A stretch of DNA of 64,000 nucleotides from Chitinophagaceae bacterium (GCA_025449935.1 JANWIJ010000082.1:36613-100612), one strand, 5' to 3'; shown: positions 50,869-61,189, numbered from the stretch's first letter. Numbers and translations are program-made. Notes: generated by a model not told the origin, from the letters alone.

Positions 50869-53685
50869 ATGACAAAGTCTATTCTATTACTCCTGCTACT
50901 TTTGGCTACGAATGAAACTATATATGGACAACCATGGAAAGAATATGTTGACAGTGCACAAGCAGCCAGAACACAAAGGAAATTTGACAAAGCACTTAAC
51001 CTTTATACACTCGCCAAAGAAATTCTCCTGAAAGACTCTGCAAACACACCGGCACATGCCAACATATTGAACAGGATCGGCAATGTATACTGGGACATGG
51101 GAGACTATTCGCAGGCGGAATTCTTCTATGCTGAGGCAAAATCAGTCTGCGAAAATTCTTTCGGCAAACTAAATCGTGACTATGCCAACGCGTGTTACAA
51201 CCTTGGCAATCTGTATCGGAATACCGGTAATTTCTCCCGTGCACTTTCCCTTCACTTTGAATCAAAAAATATCCAGGAAAAGATCTCAGGGATCAACACG
51301 CTTGATTATGCTAATTGTTGCAACGCAATGGCAAGTCTCTATTCTGCCATGAATAAATACCAAGAGGCTGAAAGGCTCTATGAAGAGGCACAAAAAATTC
51401 GGGAAAATATTCTTGGCAAAAATCATAGTGAATATGTGGCCATGTCAAACAACCTGGGTGGTTTTTACAGGAAGGTCGGTCAATACGACAAATCACTGCA
51501 GAAATTATTGGAGGCCAAAAAAGGCTGTGAAAATCTTGGCGCCAAGAATGATGAGGTTTATTGCACGATATTATACAATCTCGCTCAAACTTATTACAGT
51601 CTTAAAAAACATAGCCAGTCAGAACAATTCTATATTGAAGCACTCGATTTGAGGAAATCAATTTCGGGAGAAACCCATCCACTCTACGGGGCTATTTGCC
51701 TGAATTTCGGATTATTGTACCTGGGCATGAAAAATTACCAAAAGGCAAAAGAACTTACAATGAAGGGAATGAAAATTATTGAATTACGATTCGGAAAGGA
51801 TAACCAAACCTATTCAACGGCCTGCAATACGCTTGGTTCTATTTACCTTGATGAAGAAAAATATAGCGAAGCAGAAGCACTTTACCTTGAAGCCATGGAG
51901 AGACAAAAAAAAGAAACCGGTGAAAACCACTTAAGTTTTGCCAAAGACTGTTTTAACCTTGGCAAACTCTACTGGATGACAGGGGATCCTGCGAAGTCTA
52001 TCCCTTACTACAAAAAAGCATTTCAAATACAGTATAACGAGCTCATTCAACTTTTTCATCATATTAATGAAGATGAGAAGGAGGATTATCTTGATAACAT
52101 TTTAATTCCCGTTGAAATTCTTTATTCAATCGCTGCGAAACAACCGGATAAGCCTGCAGGCTCCTTCGGTGCAGATATTTCTATTTATATGCGAAATCTG
52201 ACACTTTCCTCCTCGCAACAACTCAGGAATTCAATTCACAATTTGGTTGACAGTAGCGTGATCAGGAAATATTACGACTGGATTCAGTTGCGGGAGCAGT
52301 TTGCTTTCTGGCTTTCCAAACCCCTTCGTGATCGAAAAGGAAAAGACAAGGAACTGGAGGAAAAGACAAACTTTATTGAAAAGGAGCTTACCCGGCATTC
52401 GGCTAACTTCAAGCAACAACGGGAACAACAGGACGTTACCTGGAAACTTATTCAACAAACCCTGAATCCCGGGGAAGCAGCTATCGAATTTGCAAATTTT
52501 CAATTTTATAATCGGACCGAATGGACAGACAGTGTTTTTTATATCGCCTTTGTGATGAGAAAAGACCTCAATGAGCCTCTCATGATTAAACTCTTTGAAA
52601 AAAAACAACTGGATTCTGTTTTGAAAAAAACCAAACAGCTCAACGATCCATCCACCATTAACTTCCGGTATGCCAAAAGCAATGCGATGTATAACCTTGT
52701 CTGGGAACCGCTGGAAAAACACCTGGCCGGCATCAACAAGATCTATTATGCCCCCGCCGGTGTCTTGCATGAACTGCCTTTCGCTTCCCTCGCAAAAAAC
52801 GCCCGGGAAAGGCTTTCTGATAAATACAGGCTGGTCCGCTTGAACACAACCGCCTCTGTCGTTAATCCTGAAACGGCAAGTATATCAGCTTCTGACAAGC
52901 TGTTTCTTTTCGGGGGTGTGTTATATGATGGGGATACCACCGCTTTAAAGCAGGCTGCGGTTCAGTACCAATATAATAATGACATGGCATCCCGGTCACT
53001 TCCCGATGATCCCTCCAGGGGTAATATCTGGCAATACCTGCAGAATACTAAAACCGAAGTGAAGAACATCGAAAAGATGGCACTGTCAAAATATATTTCT
53101 GCCACTGTTTATACAGGCTGGGAAGCCACCGAGGAATCCGTAAAGTCGCTTACCGGCAAAAATGCTCCCGGGATCTTGCATATCGCCACCCATGGATTCT
53201 TTTTCCCTGATCCAAAAACAAAAGCCCTTCAATCAGTAGCTTCGGAAGGAAGGGTTTTCAGGCAGTCCGATAATCCTTTATTAAGATCGGGGTTAACCAT
53301 GGCCGGGGCCAATTATGCCTGGGATAATAAACCCGTCCAGGGAATCCAGGATGGCATCTTAACGGCTTATGAAATATCCAACATGTACCTGCCCAATACA
53401 AAGCTGGCTGTATTGTCCGCCTGTAAAACCGGGCTGGGAGATATACAGGGAAGTGAAGGAGTATATGGTTTGCAACGGGCTTTTAAAATTGCGGGCGTCA
53501 AGAACCTCGTCATGAGCTTATGGGATGTGCCGGATGCGGCCACCGCTGAATTTATGACCAGCTTCTATAGAAAAATGTTTGATGGCCAGTCCATTGAAGA
53601 TGCTTTTTACAATACACAGTCGCTGATGAAGGATAAATACCGGCAGGAGCCTTATAAATGGGCCGCCTGGATACTCGTGAAATGA
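50869..53685 (+). CDS. Exported TPR-CHAT protein (first of two)
   Basis: A 938-aa protein. The N-terminus is a signal peptide (ILLLLLLLATNETIYGQ). Residues 40-400 are about nine tetratricopeptide repeats of the 42-residue, kinesin-light-chain-like kind (YANACYNLGNLYRNTGNFSRAL). A helical linker follows, and the C-terminal third is a CHAT domain, a caspase-like fold. Its predicted catalytic pair is His775 in ATHGFF and Cys852 in LSACKTG; both are present. The export signal is unusual when compared with the cytoplasmic TPR-CHAT protease of type III-E CRISPR systems. The tandem neighbour at 53900 has the same design. The protease activity and target are unknown. Confidence 0.88.
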   Translation: MTKSILLLLLLLATNETIYGQPWKEYVDSAQAARTQRKFDKALNLYTLAKEILLKDSANTPAHANILNRIGNVYWDMGDYSQAEFFYAEAKSVCENSFGKLNRDYANACYNLGNLYRNTGNFSRALSLHFESKNIQEKISGINTLDYANCCNAMASLYSAMNKYQEAERLYEEAQKIRENILGKNHSEYVAMSNNLGGFYRKVGQYDKSLQKLLEAKKGCENLGAKNDEVYCTILYNLAQTYYSLKKHSQSEQFYIEALDLRKSISGETHPLYGAICLNFGLLYLGMKNYQKAKELTMKGMKIIELRFGKDNQTYSTACNTLGSIYLDEEKYSEAEALYLEAMERQKKETGENHLSFAKDCFNLGKLYWMTGDPAKSIPYYKKAFQIQYNELIQLFHHINEDEKEDYLDNILIPVEILYSIAAKQPDKPAGSFGADISIYMRNLTLSSSQQLRNSIHNLVDSSVIRKYYDWIQLREQFAFWLSKPLRDRKGKDKELEEKTNFIEKELTRHSANFKQQREQQDVTWKLIQQTLNPGEAAIEFANFQFYNRTEWTDSVFYIAFVMRKDLNEPLMIKLFEKKQLDSVLKKTKQLNDPSTINFRYAKSNAMYNLVWEPLEKHLAGINKIYYAPAGVLHELPFASLAKNARERLSDKYRLVRLNTTASVVNPETASISASDKLFLFGGVLYDGDTTALKQAAVQYQYNNDMASRSLPDDPSRGNIWQYLQNTKTEVKNIEKMALSKYISATVYTGWEATEESVKSLTGKNAPGILHIATHGFFFPDPKTKALQSVASEGRVFRQSDNPLLRSGLTMAGANYAWDNKPVQGIQDGILTAYEISNMYLPNTKLAVLSACKTGLGDIQGSEGVYGLQRAFKIAGVKNLVMSLWDVPDAATAEFMTSFYRKMFDGQSIEDAFYNTQSLMKDKYRQEPYKWAAWILVK

Positions 53686-53899
53686 TCAAAGTGACTATGA
53701 GCTGCTGGCAGACCGCCAATTCCCGGAGTGAGAAAACAAAATCCAGGTCCCGGGCTGCTTTTATTTGCTGCTTACACGGTTTATATTGTTTAACTTTCTT
53801 TTTATAGTCCTCTTCGCACAGGTTACGCTATCCTTTGACCAACCACCGGTCCTGCATCCTTCCTTGAATCCTGGTCAGAACCTGTTCATCTGCAAAACA

Positions 53900-56800
53900 A
53901 TGCGTATGGGAAAAGTATTCTTACTGTTACCGCTCCTGGTGTTTATGGCGGGGAATTTATCCGCGCAGCTCTGGAAACAATATGCAGACAGTGCAATATT
54001 GTATAATGGCCAAAAAAAAACTTCCCGCTCCTTACATTTTTTCAACCTGGCCAGGGAAGAATTAAAGAGGGATTCAGCAGGTACAAGAACGTATGCATAT
54101 TATACCAATTACCTTGGAAGCTGCCACCTGGACCTGGCAGAGTATGAAAAAGCGGAAGCCTTATACCTCGAAGCAAAGGAAATAAGAGAAAAACTCTTTG
54201 GCAAGAGGGATACGCTGTATGCTTCCAGCTGCTTTAACCTCGGATTGGTCAACAAACGAATGAACCGGTACCAGAAAGCAGAATCCTTTTACCTGGAGGC
54301 CAAAAGCATACGGGAAGAAGTAGCAGGTACAGAGGATCTTTTCTATGCCCGGATCTGTAATAATCTTGGGAATTTATATACCGATTTAAATGAATACAAG
54401 AAGGCAGAACAATTTCTTATCCAATCCCTGGTTATCAGGGAAAAAATTGCAGGAACTGATGATCCTGCCTATGCACAAAGCGTTCTCAATCTCGGAGCGT
54501 TGTACTCCAATACCAGCCAATTTCTGAAAGCCGAGAAACTACTTATAGTTGCCCGGCAAATAAGAGGGAAAAACCCGGGCAAAGAATCTCCGGATTATGC
54601 GCTGAGCTGTGACAACTTAGGCCATGTTTATTTAAAAACCGGGGAATTCCGGAAAGCTGAACCACTTTTCCTGGAGGCCTTGCAGGTTTGGGAAAAATCA
54701 TTAACTAAAAATCATCCTGCCTATGCATCCGGGAGTAATCACCTGGCCTTGTTGTATATGGAAATGGCCGAATATGAAAAAGCGGAGGCTCTTTTTCTGG
54801 AGGCGAAACAGATAAGAGAAAGATTCAGCAATAACAACCTGGACTACTCGTCGAGTTGTGATAACCTGGCCCAATACTATAAAGTGACAGGCCAGTATAA
54901 GAAGGCAGAGCCACTTTTTTCAGTGTCTAAACAAATAAGGGAGAATATACTGGGCAAAAAACATGCGGACTATGGTTCGGCCTGTGAGAACCTCGGGAAT
55001 ATATACTACGAGATGGAACACTATGAAAAAGCTGAATTGCTTTACCGGGAAGCGTTAGAAATAAGAAAACTAAGTACCCCCAATGATAGTATTGGAATTG
55101 CGTATAGTTATACCAATATCGCCAATGTTTACAGCGTTAACGGTAAATTAGTGAAGGCAGCAGCGCTGTATGAAGAAGCCAGGACCATCCTTGGTACTAC
55201 CGATAACAAATTAAGTATAGCCTATGCGAATAGTTGTTATAACCTGGGTTCCGTGTACCTGGACCTTGGAGATTACCCTAAAGCAGAAACTCTTTTTTTA
55301 GAAACCCGCCAGGTAAGAGAAAAAATCCTGTCTAAAGACCACCCGGATTATGCCGCCAGTTTATTCAGCCTTGCCCTTATAAACGGCACGATGAAAAAGA
55401 CTGAACAGGTGAATGAATACTATGCGGAAGCTTTTCAAATCCAAAAGAGCCAGTGGAATAAAATACTCCGGTTCTCCACCGAAACAGAGCAGGAGGCATA
55501 CCTCAAAAAAACGACCGAACCAATTAATTTACTCCTGTCTTTTAATACAACCGCGGTTACGAATTACAATAAGCGGCTTATTTATGATATTATTCTTTCC
55601 ACACGTAACCTGCTACTGTCATCTTCCATGCAATTGCGGCAATCAATATATACTATGACGGACACATCCGTCAAAAACAGGTATACGCAGTGGGTTAAAA
55701 AAAGAGAACAACTATCTTTTTTGTTATCAAACCCGTTAACCGGGCAAACGGAATATATCAATGACCTGGAAAACCAGGTTGATTTACTCGAAAAAGAACT
55801 TGTCGGCCTTTCAGACGAATTCAGAAATCAACAGCAGCAACAAACAATCACCAGTAGCAGTATTCAACAATCACTTAAACAAGACGAAGCCGCAATCGAA
55901 TTTGCCAGTTATAAATATTTTGATGGTAACCGCTGGACGGACAGCATCTATTATGTCGCGCTTGTTCTGCGAAAAGATGTCCCGGAGCCTGTCATGGTAA
56001 AGTTATTTGAAGAAAAACAGCTGGATTCTGTTTTACGCAAAACCAGGGAGATCAATTTTAAATTGACCATTAACAACAGGTATGGAAAAAACAGTTCACT
56101 TTACCAGCTGCTGTGGCAACCGCTGGAAAAACATCTTGCCGGCATCAGCAAGATCTATTTTTCACCCTCCGGCGCCCTGCACGAGATACCCCTCGGCGCC
56201 CTGGCCATAAGCCAGAAAGAAAGGGTAAGTGATAAATATAAACTGGTTCAGTTAATCAGCACCGCCGCCCTTACCAATACAAACGCTGCGCAGGTATCGG
56301 CTGCTGACAAATTATTTCTGTATGGAGGTGTATTGTATGATGGTGATACCAGCGCTTTAAAGCAGGCGGCAATTCAGTACAAGCACAATAATGACATGGC
56401 CTCAAGATCACTTCCGGAGGATGCTTCCAGGGGTAATATCTGGAAATACCTGCAGGGTACGAAAACGGAAGTAATAACCATTGAAAAGATGGCCCTGTCA
56501 AAAAATATTTCCGCCAGTGTTTATGAAGGCTGGGAGGCCACCGAAGAATCGCTAAAATTCCTTACCGGTAAAAATGCCCCGGAGTTTTTACATATTGCCA
56601 CCCATGGTTTCTTTTTTCCTGACCCAAAATTAAAAGCAACCCGTTCGGTGGCCACCGAAGGAAGAACATTCAGGCAATCGGATAACCCCCTATTCAGATC
56701 AGGGTTACTGTTAGCAGGTGCCAACTATGCCTGGAACAATAAACCGGTTTCCGGGATACAGGATGGCATCGTAACGGCCTATGAAATATCCAACATGTAC

Positions 56801-57097
56801 CTGCCAAATACCAAACTGGCTGTTCTTTCCGCCTGCGAGACAGGGCTGGGAAATATACAGGGAACTGAAGGGGTTTATGGTTTGCAACGGGCATTTAAGA
56901 TTGCAGGTGTCAAAAACCTGGTCATGAGCTTATGGAAGGTCCCGGATGCCGAAACAGCGGAGTTTATGACCGGCTTCTATAAGAAAATGTTTGATGGCCA
57001 GTCCATCGAGGATGCTTTTTACAATACACAGACCCTGATGAAGAACAAATACAGGAGCGAACCCTATAACTGGGCGGCATGGATACTCGTGAAATAA
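53900..57097 (+). CDS. Exported TPR-CHAT protein (second of two)
   Basis: A 1,065-aa paralogue of the preceding protein with three or four more TPR units (residues about 35-510, for example YASSCFNLGLVNKRMNRYQKAESFYLEA). The CHAT domain has its His902 in ATHGFF and Cys979 in LSACETG. The last 220 residues are very similar to those of the upstream protein, while the TPR parts have diverged. A signal peptide (MGKVFLLLPLLVFMAGNLSAQ) is clear; I chose ATG 53900 over an in-frame Met at 53765 because only the former places it at the N-terminus. The 214-bp gap to the first gene holds nothing I could name; the two are probably expressed together. Confidence 0.88.
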   Translation: MRMGKVFLLLPLLVFMAGNLSAQLWKQYADSAILYNGQKKTSRSLHFFNLAREELKRDSAGTRTYAYYTNYLGSCHLDLAEYEKAEALYLEAKEIREKLFGKRDTLYASSCFNLGLVNKRMNRYQKAESFYLEAKSIREEVAGTEDLFYARICNNLGNLYTDLNEYKKAEQFLIQSLVIREKIAGTDDPAYAQSVLNLGALYSNTSQFLKAEKLLIVARQIRGKNPGKESPDYALSCDNLGHVYLKTGEFRKAEPLFLEALQVWEKSLTKNHPAYASGSNHLALLYMEMAEYEKAEALFLEAKQIRERFSNNNLDYSSSCDNLAQYYKVTGQYKKAEPLFSVSKQIRENILGKKHADYGSACENLGNIYYEMEHYEKAELLYREALEIRKLSTPNDSIGIAYSYTNIANVYSVNGKLVKAAALYEEARTILGTTDNKLSIAYANSCYNLGSVYLDLGDYPKAETLFLETRQVREKILSKDHPDYAASLFSLALINGTMKKTEQVNEYYAEAFQIQKSQWNKILRFSTETEQEAYLKKTTEPINLLLSFNTTAVTNYNKRLIYDIILSTRNLLLSSSMQLRQSIYTMTDTSVKNRYTQWVKKREQLSFLLSNPLTGQTEYINDLENQVDLLEKELVGLSDEFRNQQQQQTITSSSIQQSLKQDEAAIEFASYKYFDGNRWTDSIYYVALVLRKDVPEPVMVKLFEEKQLDSVLRKTREINFKLTINNRYGKNSSLYQLLWQPLEKHLAGISKIYFSPSGALHEIPLGALAISQKERVSDKYKLVQLISTAALTNTNAAQVSAADKLFLYGGVLYDGDTSALKQAAIQYKHNNDMASRSLPEDASRGNIWKYLQGTKTEVITIEKMALSKNISASVYEGWEATEESLKFLTGKNAPEFLHIATHGFFFPDPKLKATRSVATEGRTFRQSDNPLFRSGLLLAGANYAWNNKPVSGIQDGIVTAYEISNMYLPNTKLAVLSACETGLGNIQGTEGVYGLQRAFKIAGVKNLVMSLWKVPDAETAEFMTGFYKKMFDGQSIEDAFYNTQTLMKNKYRSEPYNWAAWILVK

Positions 57098-57098
57098 A

Positions 57099-57527
57099 TC
57101 AGGCGACAGCTACCTGAACAGGAAAACTGAATGATATGGTAGCTATTTTTTGCTGCGGCCCTTTGATAGAAATATGACCCCCTACCCTGGAGGCTTCCGG
57201 TTCCATGGAACTAATGCTGAATGCCAGCGCATACCCGTTATAATTATTCCTTTCTTGTATGCTCAGGATCACCATATCGCTGAACCTGTCTGCCGTGATA
57301 TGAATTTCGCCCTGGCGGGAATTGGAGACCACGGTTGATAATAATTCGCTGATCAGCCCGACGAGTTTCACGTTGCTTCCATCAATGACAATATCACTGT
57401 GTACTTCATTGACCACCGAGCTTTTGTTTTGGATAGCCGCAGGAAGAGAATGATCAACCAGCCTGTTTAACAGGTTTTGTAAAGAGGTGCAGGTATAGGC
57501 ACCAACAGGATTTCTGTGTTGTTCCAT
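57099..57527 (-). CDS. Orphan HATPase-like domain protein
   Basis: A 142-aa cytoplasmic protein that reads as an isolated histidine-kinase-type ATPase domain. The region KLVGLISELLSTVVSNSRQGEIHITAD resembles the N-box helix, followed by MVILSIQERN, where a kinase has its G1 box, and GGHISIKGPQQKIATISFSFP, where the last strands lie. The typical DxGxG glycines are lacking, so ATP binding is doubtful. No sensor, HisKA or receiver domain is attached. It may be a regulatory relic or an anti-sigma-like partner. Its stop is 1 bp from the stop of the second TPR-CHAT gene. Confidence 0.62.
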   Translation of the reverse strand: MEQHRNPVGAYTCTSLQNLLNRLVDHSLPAAIQNKSSVVNEVHSDIVIDGSNVKLVGLISELLSTVVSNSRQGEIHITADRFSDMVILSIQERNNYNGYALAFSISSMEPEASRVGGHISIKGPQQKIATISFSFPVQVAVA

Positions 57528-57707
57528 AGGGTTGTAATTAATTTACTGCTCCCGGATTGAAGCGATTTTTACAAAGGATAAATCGGATACTGTTTCAGCG
57601 GTAAATCTAAAGCGGCCACACATTGAAACTGTCTGAATGTAGAGATATTTTTACATTCTGAGAAGTTTCTTCCGGCGGAATAAGGGTTTATGCTGGTATA
57701 TTTCCCC

Positions 57708-58205
57708 TTAGAGCAGTGTTTTAGCCTGTGTTACCAGGCAATTGGCCAGCGTCATAAGGGTTTCCTGCTCCTGTGCGGAGACCGTCACCGTCGTTTTTGT
57801 TTGCTTTTTATCGTTCCCGGTAAAAATGATATGCGTGATCTTTTTAGTACACATTCTTTGCAGCAGGGTTGTAGGAGCTGAGGCCGAGTTGCGGAATATA
57901 AAATGAAACAGACCTTCACAATTCATCGTTCCACCGTTTCTTGTACTTGTTTTGGATTTTATCCCTTCAAAGAATATTTCTGCGGTGGAATTATTGTCAT
58001 AGCACCTATCCGGGCCTTCAATGGAAAAAAGCATATCTATTTCTTTGTTGTCGGCATCAATGGTCACCGATCCCCCTTCCAGGAAAACAAACCCCGTTGA
58101 TAGTTTTGTTTGTTTCGTAAAAGGGTCAGTTTCTTTATTCAGCTTACAATCCTGCGCCATAGAAAAAAGCGGGGCCATCACTAAAGCAAAAAAAAGGTAT
58201 TTCAT
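57708..58205 (-). CDS. Secreted protein of unknown function
   Basis: A 165-aa exported protein with a signal peptide (ending FSMAQ). I recognise no family. The mature part has six cysteines (for example DCKLNKETDPF, DRCYDNN, MNCEGLF and QRMCTKK), which may form disulfides. The sequence alternates beta-strands (TGFVFLEGGSVTIDAD, KITHIIFTGNDKKQTKTTVTV) with a C-terminal helix. It stands alone between convergent and divergent neighbours. The 180-bp gap before it holds an inverted repeat GAATGTA-N10-TACATTC at 57635-57658, of unknown meaning. Confidence 0.75.
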   Translation of the reverse strand: MKYLFFALVMAPLFSMAQDCKLNKETDPFTKQTKLSTGFVFLEGGSVTIDADNKEIDMLFSIEGPDRCYDNNSTAEIFFEGIKSKTSTRNGGTMNCEGLFHFIFRNSASAPTTLLQRMCTKKITHIIFTGNDKKQTKTTVTVSAQEQETLMTLANCLVTQAKTLL

Positions 58206-58472
58206 CCGGGTAAATTTGGCGTTAAAAATAGCTAATTATGATTTTATTACCCGTATAGGATTGTTAAAGAGAAAGAGAGGTTGCAATGAACCCGGGGCAA
58301 TTCCCGTACCATGTTCCCCGGCACAGCTCCCCGTATTGAGGGGAAAATACGAATGCTGAACCCCGGCTGACAAGGGCAACCTGCCTACCCGGGCAGACGT
58401 TTATTTGCTTATCTTTAGTAACGGCTCCTTCCCGTTTGGATTGCAAGGAAAGATCTGCATCAACCCACAGAC

Positions 58473-61091
58473 ATGAGGAAAAGGCTCATCACGCTTATGC
58501 TCTTTTTCGCTGTCCTTTCTGTTACAGTCAGGGCAAGTCATATTACCGGCGGGGAGATGTTTTACACATTCATGGGCATGAGCAACGGGCTGTACCAATA
58601 CAGCGTTACTTATAAATTATTTCAACGTTGCGGCAGCGGGCGGGTTTTCCCCGACCCCGCTATCATATCTGTTTTTGATAAAACCAATAATGCCCGTGTT
58701 GTTGATCTTAATATTCCAATTAGTTCATCTGAAACGATAAGTATCACCGACCCCGACCCCTGTATTACGAATCCCCCGACTGTTTGTTATGAAGTTGCTT
58801 ATTATGTATTCACTATTTCATTGCCCGCCTCTGCGGCCGGATATGTATTAGCCAGCCAGGTTAACTTCAGGATCAATGGGATCAATAACCTGGTACCCGG
58901 TTCGGGCAATGTCGGTGCAACCTATACCGCAGAAATTCCGGGCAATTCAATTGTATCCAATGCGCACCAGAATAACAGTGCCGTGTTTACCGGCAGCGAC
59001 CTGGTGATTGTATGCGCCAATAATAATTTCACCTATAGCTTTGCTGCTGAAGATCCTGATCCTGGTGATGTGTTGCGTTACTTTTTTTGCGGTGCTTATG
59101 CCAGCACTGGCGGGGGCGGGGGTGCTCCCCAACCTACCGGACCGCCACCCTTTCCCGAAGTTTCTTACAAGTCACCTGATTTTGGTGCAAGTGCTCCGCT
59201 GGGGGTCAGTGTCCAGGTTAATCCCGTTACCGGGCTTATCACAGGTATTGCTCCAGCCGCGGGCATCTATGTGGTTACGGTATGCGTAGAGGAACTGCGG
59301 AATGGAGTTGTCATTGCCAGGCAGCGAAAAGATATCCAGATAAATGTGGCCGACTGCGATGTAGCTTCTGCCTCCCTGCTTCCCGAATATATGCTGTGCC
59401 GGAATACACAGACCATCACTATCGCCAACCAATCGAACAGCCCGCTAATCATTACCACAGAATGGGAATTTATGGATAATACAGGGGCTACTATTTTCAC
59501 ATCCTCTACACCGGTTGTTACGTACACGTTCCCTGCCATCGGGATCTATACCGTAAAACTGATCATCAACAGGAACCAGCCATGCACCGATTCAACTACA
59601 GCGCTGGTAAGGGTCTTCCCGGGGTTTATTCCTGATTTTAACACGGCAGGAATCTGTATCAGCAAGCCAACTTTTTTTACCGATCGCAGCACATCAGTAT
59701 ACGGTGTTCCGGATTCGTGGTCCTGGGATTTTGGCGAAAATACTGACGCTGCGGATGTATCAATTCTTCAGAATCCATCGTACACTTATCCTTTTACCGG
59801 AATAAAAAATGTGCGGCTCATAGCTACCGACACCCGGGGTTGCAAGGACACAGTTTATAAATCAGTTCCCATCATTGAAAAACCACCCATTACGCTGGCC
59901 TTCCGCGATACACTTATTTGCCGGAATGATATCCTGGTTTTACAGGCAGGGGGTATTGGAAATTTCTCCTGGTCCCCTTTGGTCAATATCAGCAACCCGA
60001 ATACTGCTACACCAACTGTTTCACCAACTGCCACCACTACCTATTTTGTGGACCTGGATGATAATGGATGCCGCAACCGTGATTCAGTAAAAATTAATGT
60101 AGTAAACTTTGTTTCCCTGCAGGCGATGAACGACACCACCATTTGCCGGGGAGATACCATACAACTCAGGGTAATCTCCGATGGCCTGCAATATACATGG
60201 ACACCGGCGGGCCAATTTATTGATCCGACTGTTCAAAATCCCTTTGCCTTTACTGTTGTACCGACCAATTACCAGGTGACCGCCATTATCGGTGGTTGCT
60301 TTTCTACAGATAATATATTGGTCACGCCCGTCCCCTACCCATCCGTATCGGCAGGCAACGATTTCTATGTATGCTATAATATGTCTTCCATCCTGAATGG
60401 TACCACCAACGGAAGTTCCTGGTCATGGTCGCCTGCCGCATACCTAAATAATCCCGTTTTATTGAACCCGGTTGTATTTGCGCCGCGGACAACAGATTTT
60501 ATCCTGACGGCCTACGATACAAAGGGCTGTCCCAAACCAGGAAGAGATACAGTAAGGGTCACTGTTCTTCCTAAAATGAATGTTGATGCAGGGGCGGATA
60601 CTGCCGTCGTTATTAATCAGCCCCTCCAGTTGAACGCCACGGGGGGTATTGCCTACACCTGGTCGCCGGGTTTTAACCTTTCCGCCACCAATGTTCCGAA
60701 CCCGGTAGCGCTATTTGATATTAATTCGGGCAATATCCGGTATAAAGTAGTAGGCTATAGCGAAGAGGGCTGCAGAGATTCGGCCTTCATAGCTGTCAAA
60801 GTATTTAAGACCTTACCTGCCGTTTTTGTACCAACCGCCTTTACTCCAAATAATGACGGACGAAATGACCTGCTCAGGCCGATTGCTGCCGGAATGACCA
60901 GCATTGATTATTTCCGTATTTATAACCGCTGGGGTCAATTGCTGTTTTCAACCAGTACGAATGGTCATGGTTGGGACGGCAGGATAAATGGCCAGGTACA
61001 GACCACCGGTACCTTTGTCTGGGCTGTTAAGGCCACGGATTACACCGGTAAAGCTTATTTCCAGAAAGGTACTGTCACCCTGATCAGGTAA
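58473..61091 (+). CDS. T9SS type B cargo protein with PKD-like domains
   Basis: An 872-aa secreted protein. The signal peptide (ending VTVRA) is followed by a domain starting SHITGGEMFYTFMG, which recurs at the front of large Bacteroidota surface proteins. Several Ig/PKD-like modules follow (SWSWDFGENTDAADV, SWSPLVNISNPNTATPTVSP, YTWTPAGQFIDP, SWSPAAYLNNPVL). The C-terminus is the type B sorting domain: FTPNNDGRNDLL, FRIYNRWGQLLF and GWDGRING. It should be exported by the T9SS and bound to the cell surface, perhaps for adhesion. Glycine-rich sequence (STGGGGGAPQPTGPPP) at about residue 215 is a flexible linker. The 268-bp gap upstream holds no other gene that I could see. Confidence 0.88.
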   Translation: MRKRLITLMLFFAVLSVTVRASHITGGEMFYTFMGMSNGLYQYSVTYKLFQRCGSGRVFPDPAIISVFDKTNNARVVDLNIPISSSETISITDPDPCITNPPTVCYEVAYYVFTISLPASAAGYVLASQVNFRINGINNLVPGSGNVGATYTAEIPGNSIVSNAHQNNSAVFTGSDLVIVCANNNFTYSFAAEDPDPGDVLRYFFCGAYASTGGGGGAPQPTGPPPFPEVSYKSPDFGASAPLGVSVQVNPVTGLITGIAPAAGIYVVTVCVEELRNGVVIARQRKDIQINVADCDVASASLLPEYMLCRNTQTITIANQSNSPLIITTEWEFMDNTGATIFTSSTPVVTYTFPAIGIYTVKLIINRNQPCTDSTTALVRVFPGFIPDFNTAGICISKPTFFTDRSTSVYGVPDSWSWDFGENTDAADVSILQNPSYTYPFTGIKNVRLIATDTRGCKDTVYKSVPIIEKPPITLAFRDTLICRNDILVLQAGGIGNFSWSPLVNISNPNTATPTVSPTATTTYFVDLDDNGCRNRDSVKINVVNFVSLQAMNDTTICRGDTIQLRVISDGLQYTWTPAGQFIDPTVQNPFAFTVVPTNYQVTAIIGGCFSTDNILVTPVPYPSVSAGNDFYVCYNMSSILNGTTNGSSWSWSPAAYLNNPVLLNPVVFAPRTTDFILTAYDTKGCPKPGRDTVRVTVLPKMNVDAGADTAVVINQPLQLNATGGIAYTWSPGFNLSATNVPNPVALFDINSGNIRYKVVGYSEEGCRDSAFIAVKVFKTLPAVFVPTAFTPNNDGRNDLLRPIAAGMTSIDYFRIYNRWGQLLFSTSTNGHGWDGRINGQVQTTGTFVWAVKATDYTGKAYFQKGTVTLIR

Positions 61092-61189
61092 CTGGCCAAC
61101 ATATCCAGTCTTTTCTTAATACCTCCCTTTCTCCTCATGTGAAAAACTTTTACCAAAGCAAAAGGAATAGTTAGCATATTAATTGCTGT

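Noticed and set aside
50869..57097. The TPR-CHAT pair as part of a type III-E CRISPR (craspase) system
   Set aside because: There is no gRAMP/Cas7-11, Cas1 or array nearby, and both proteins have export signals.
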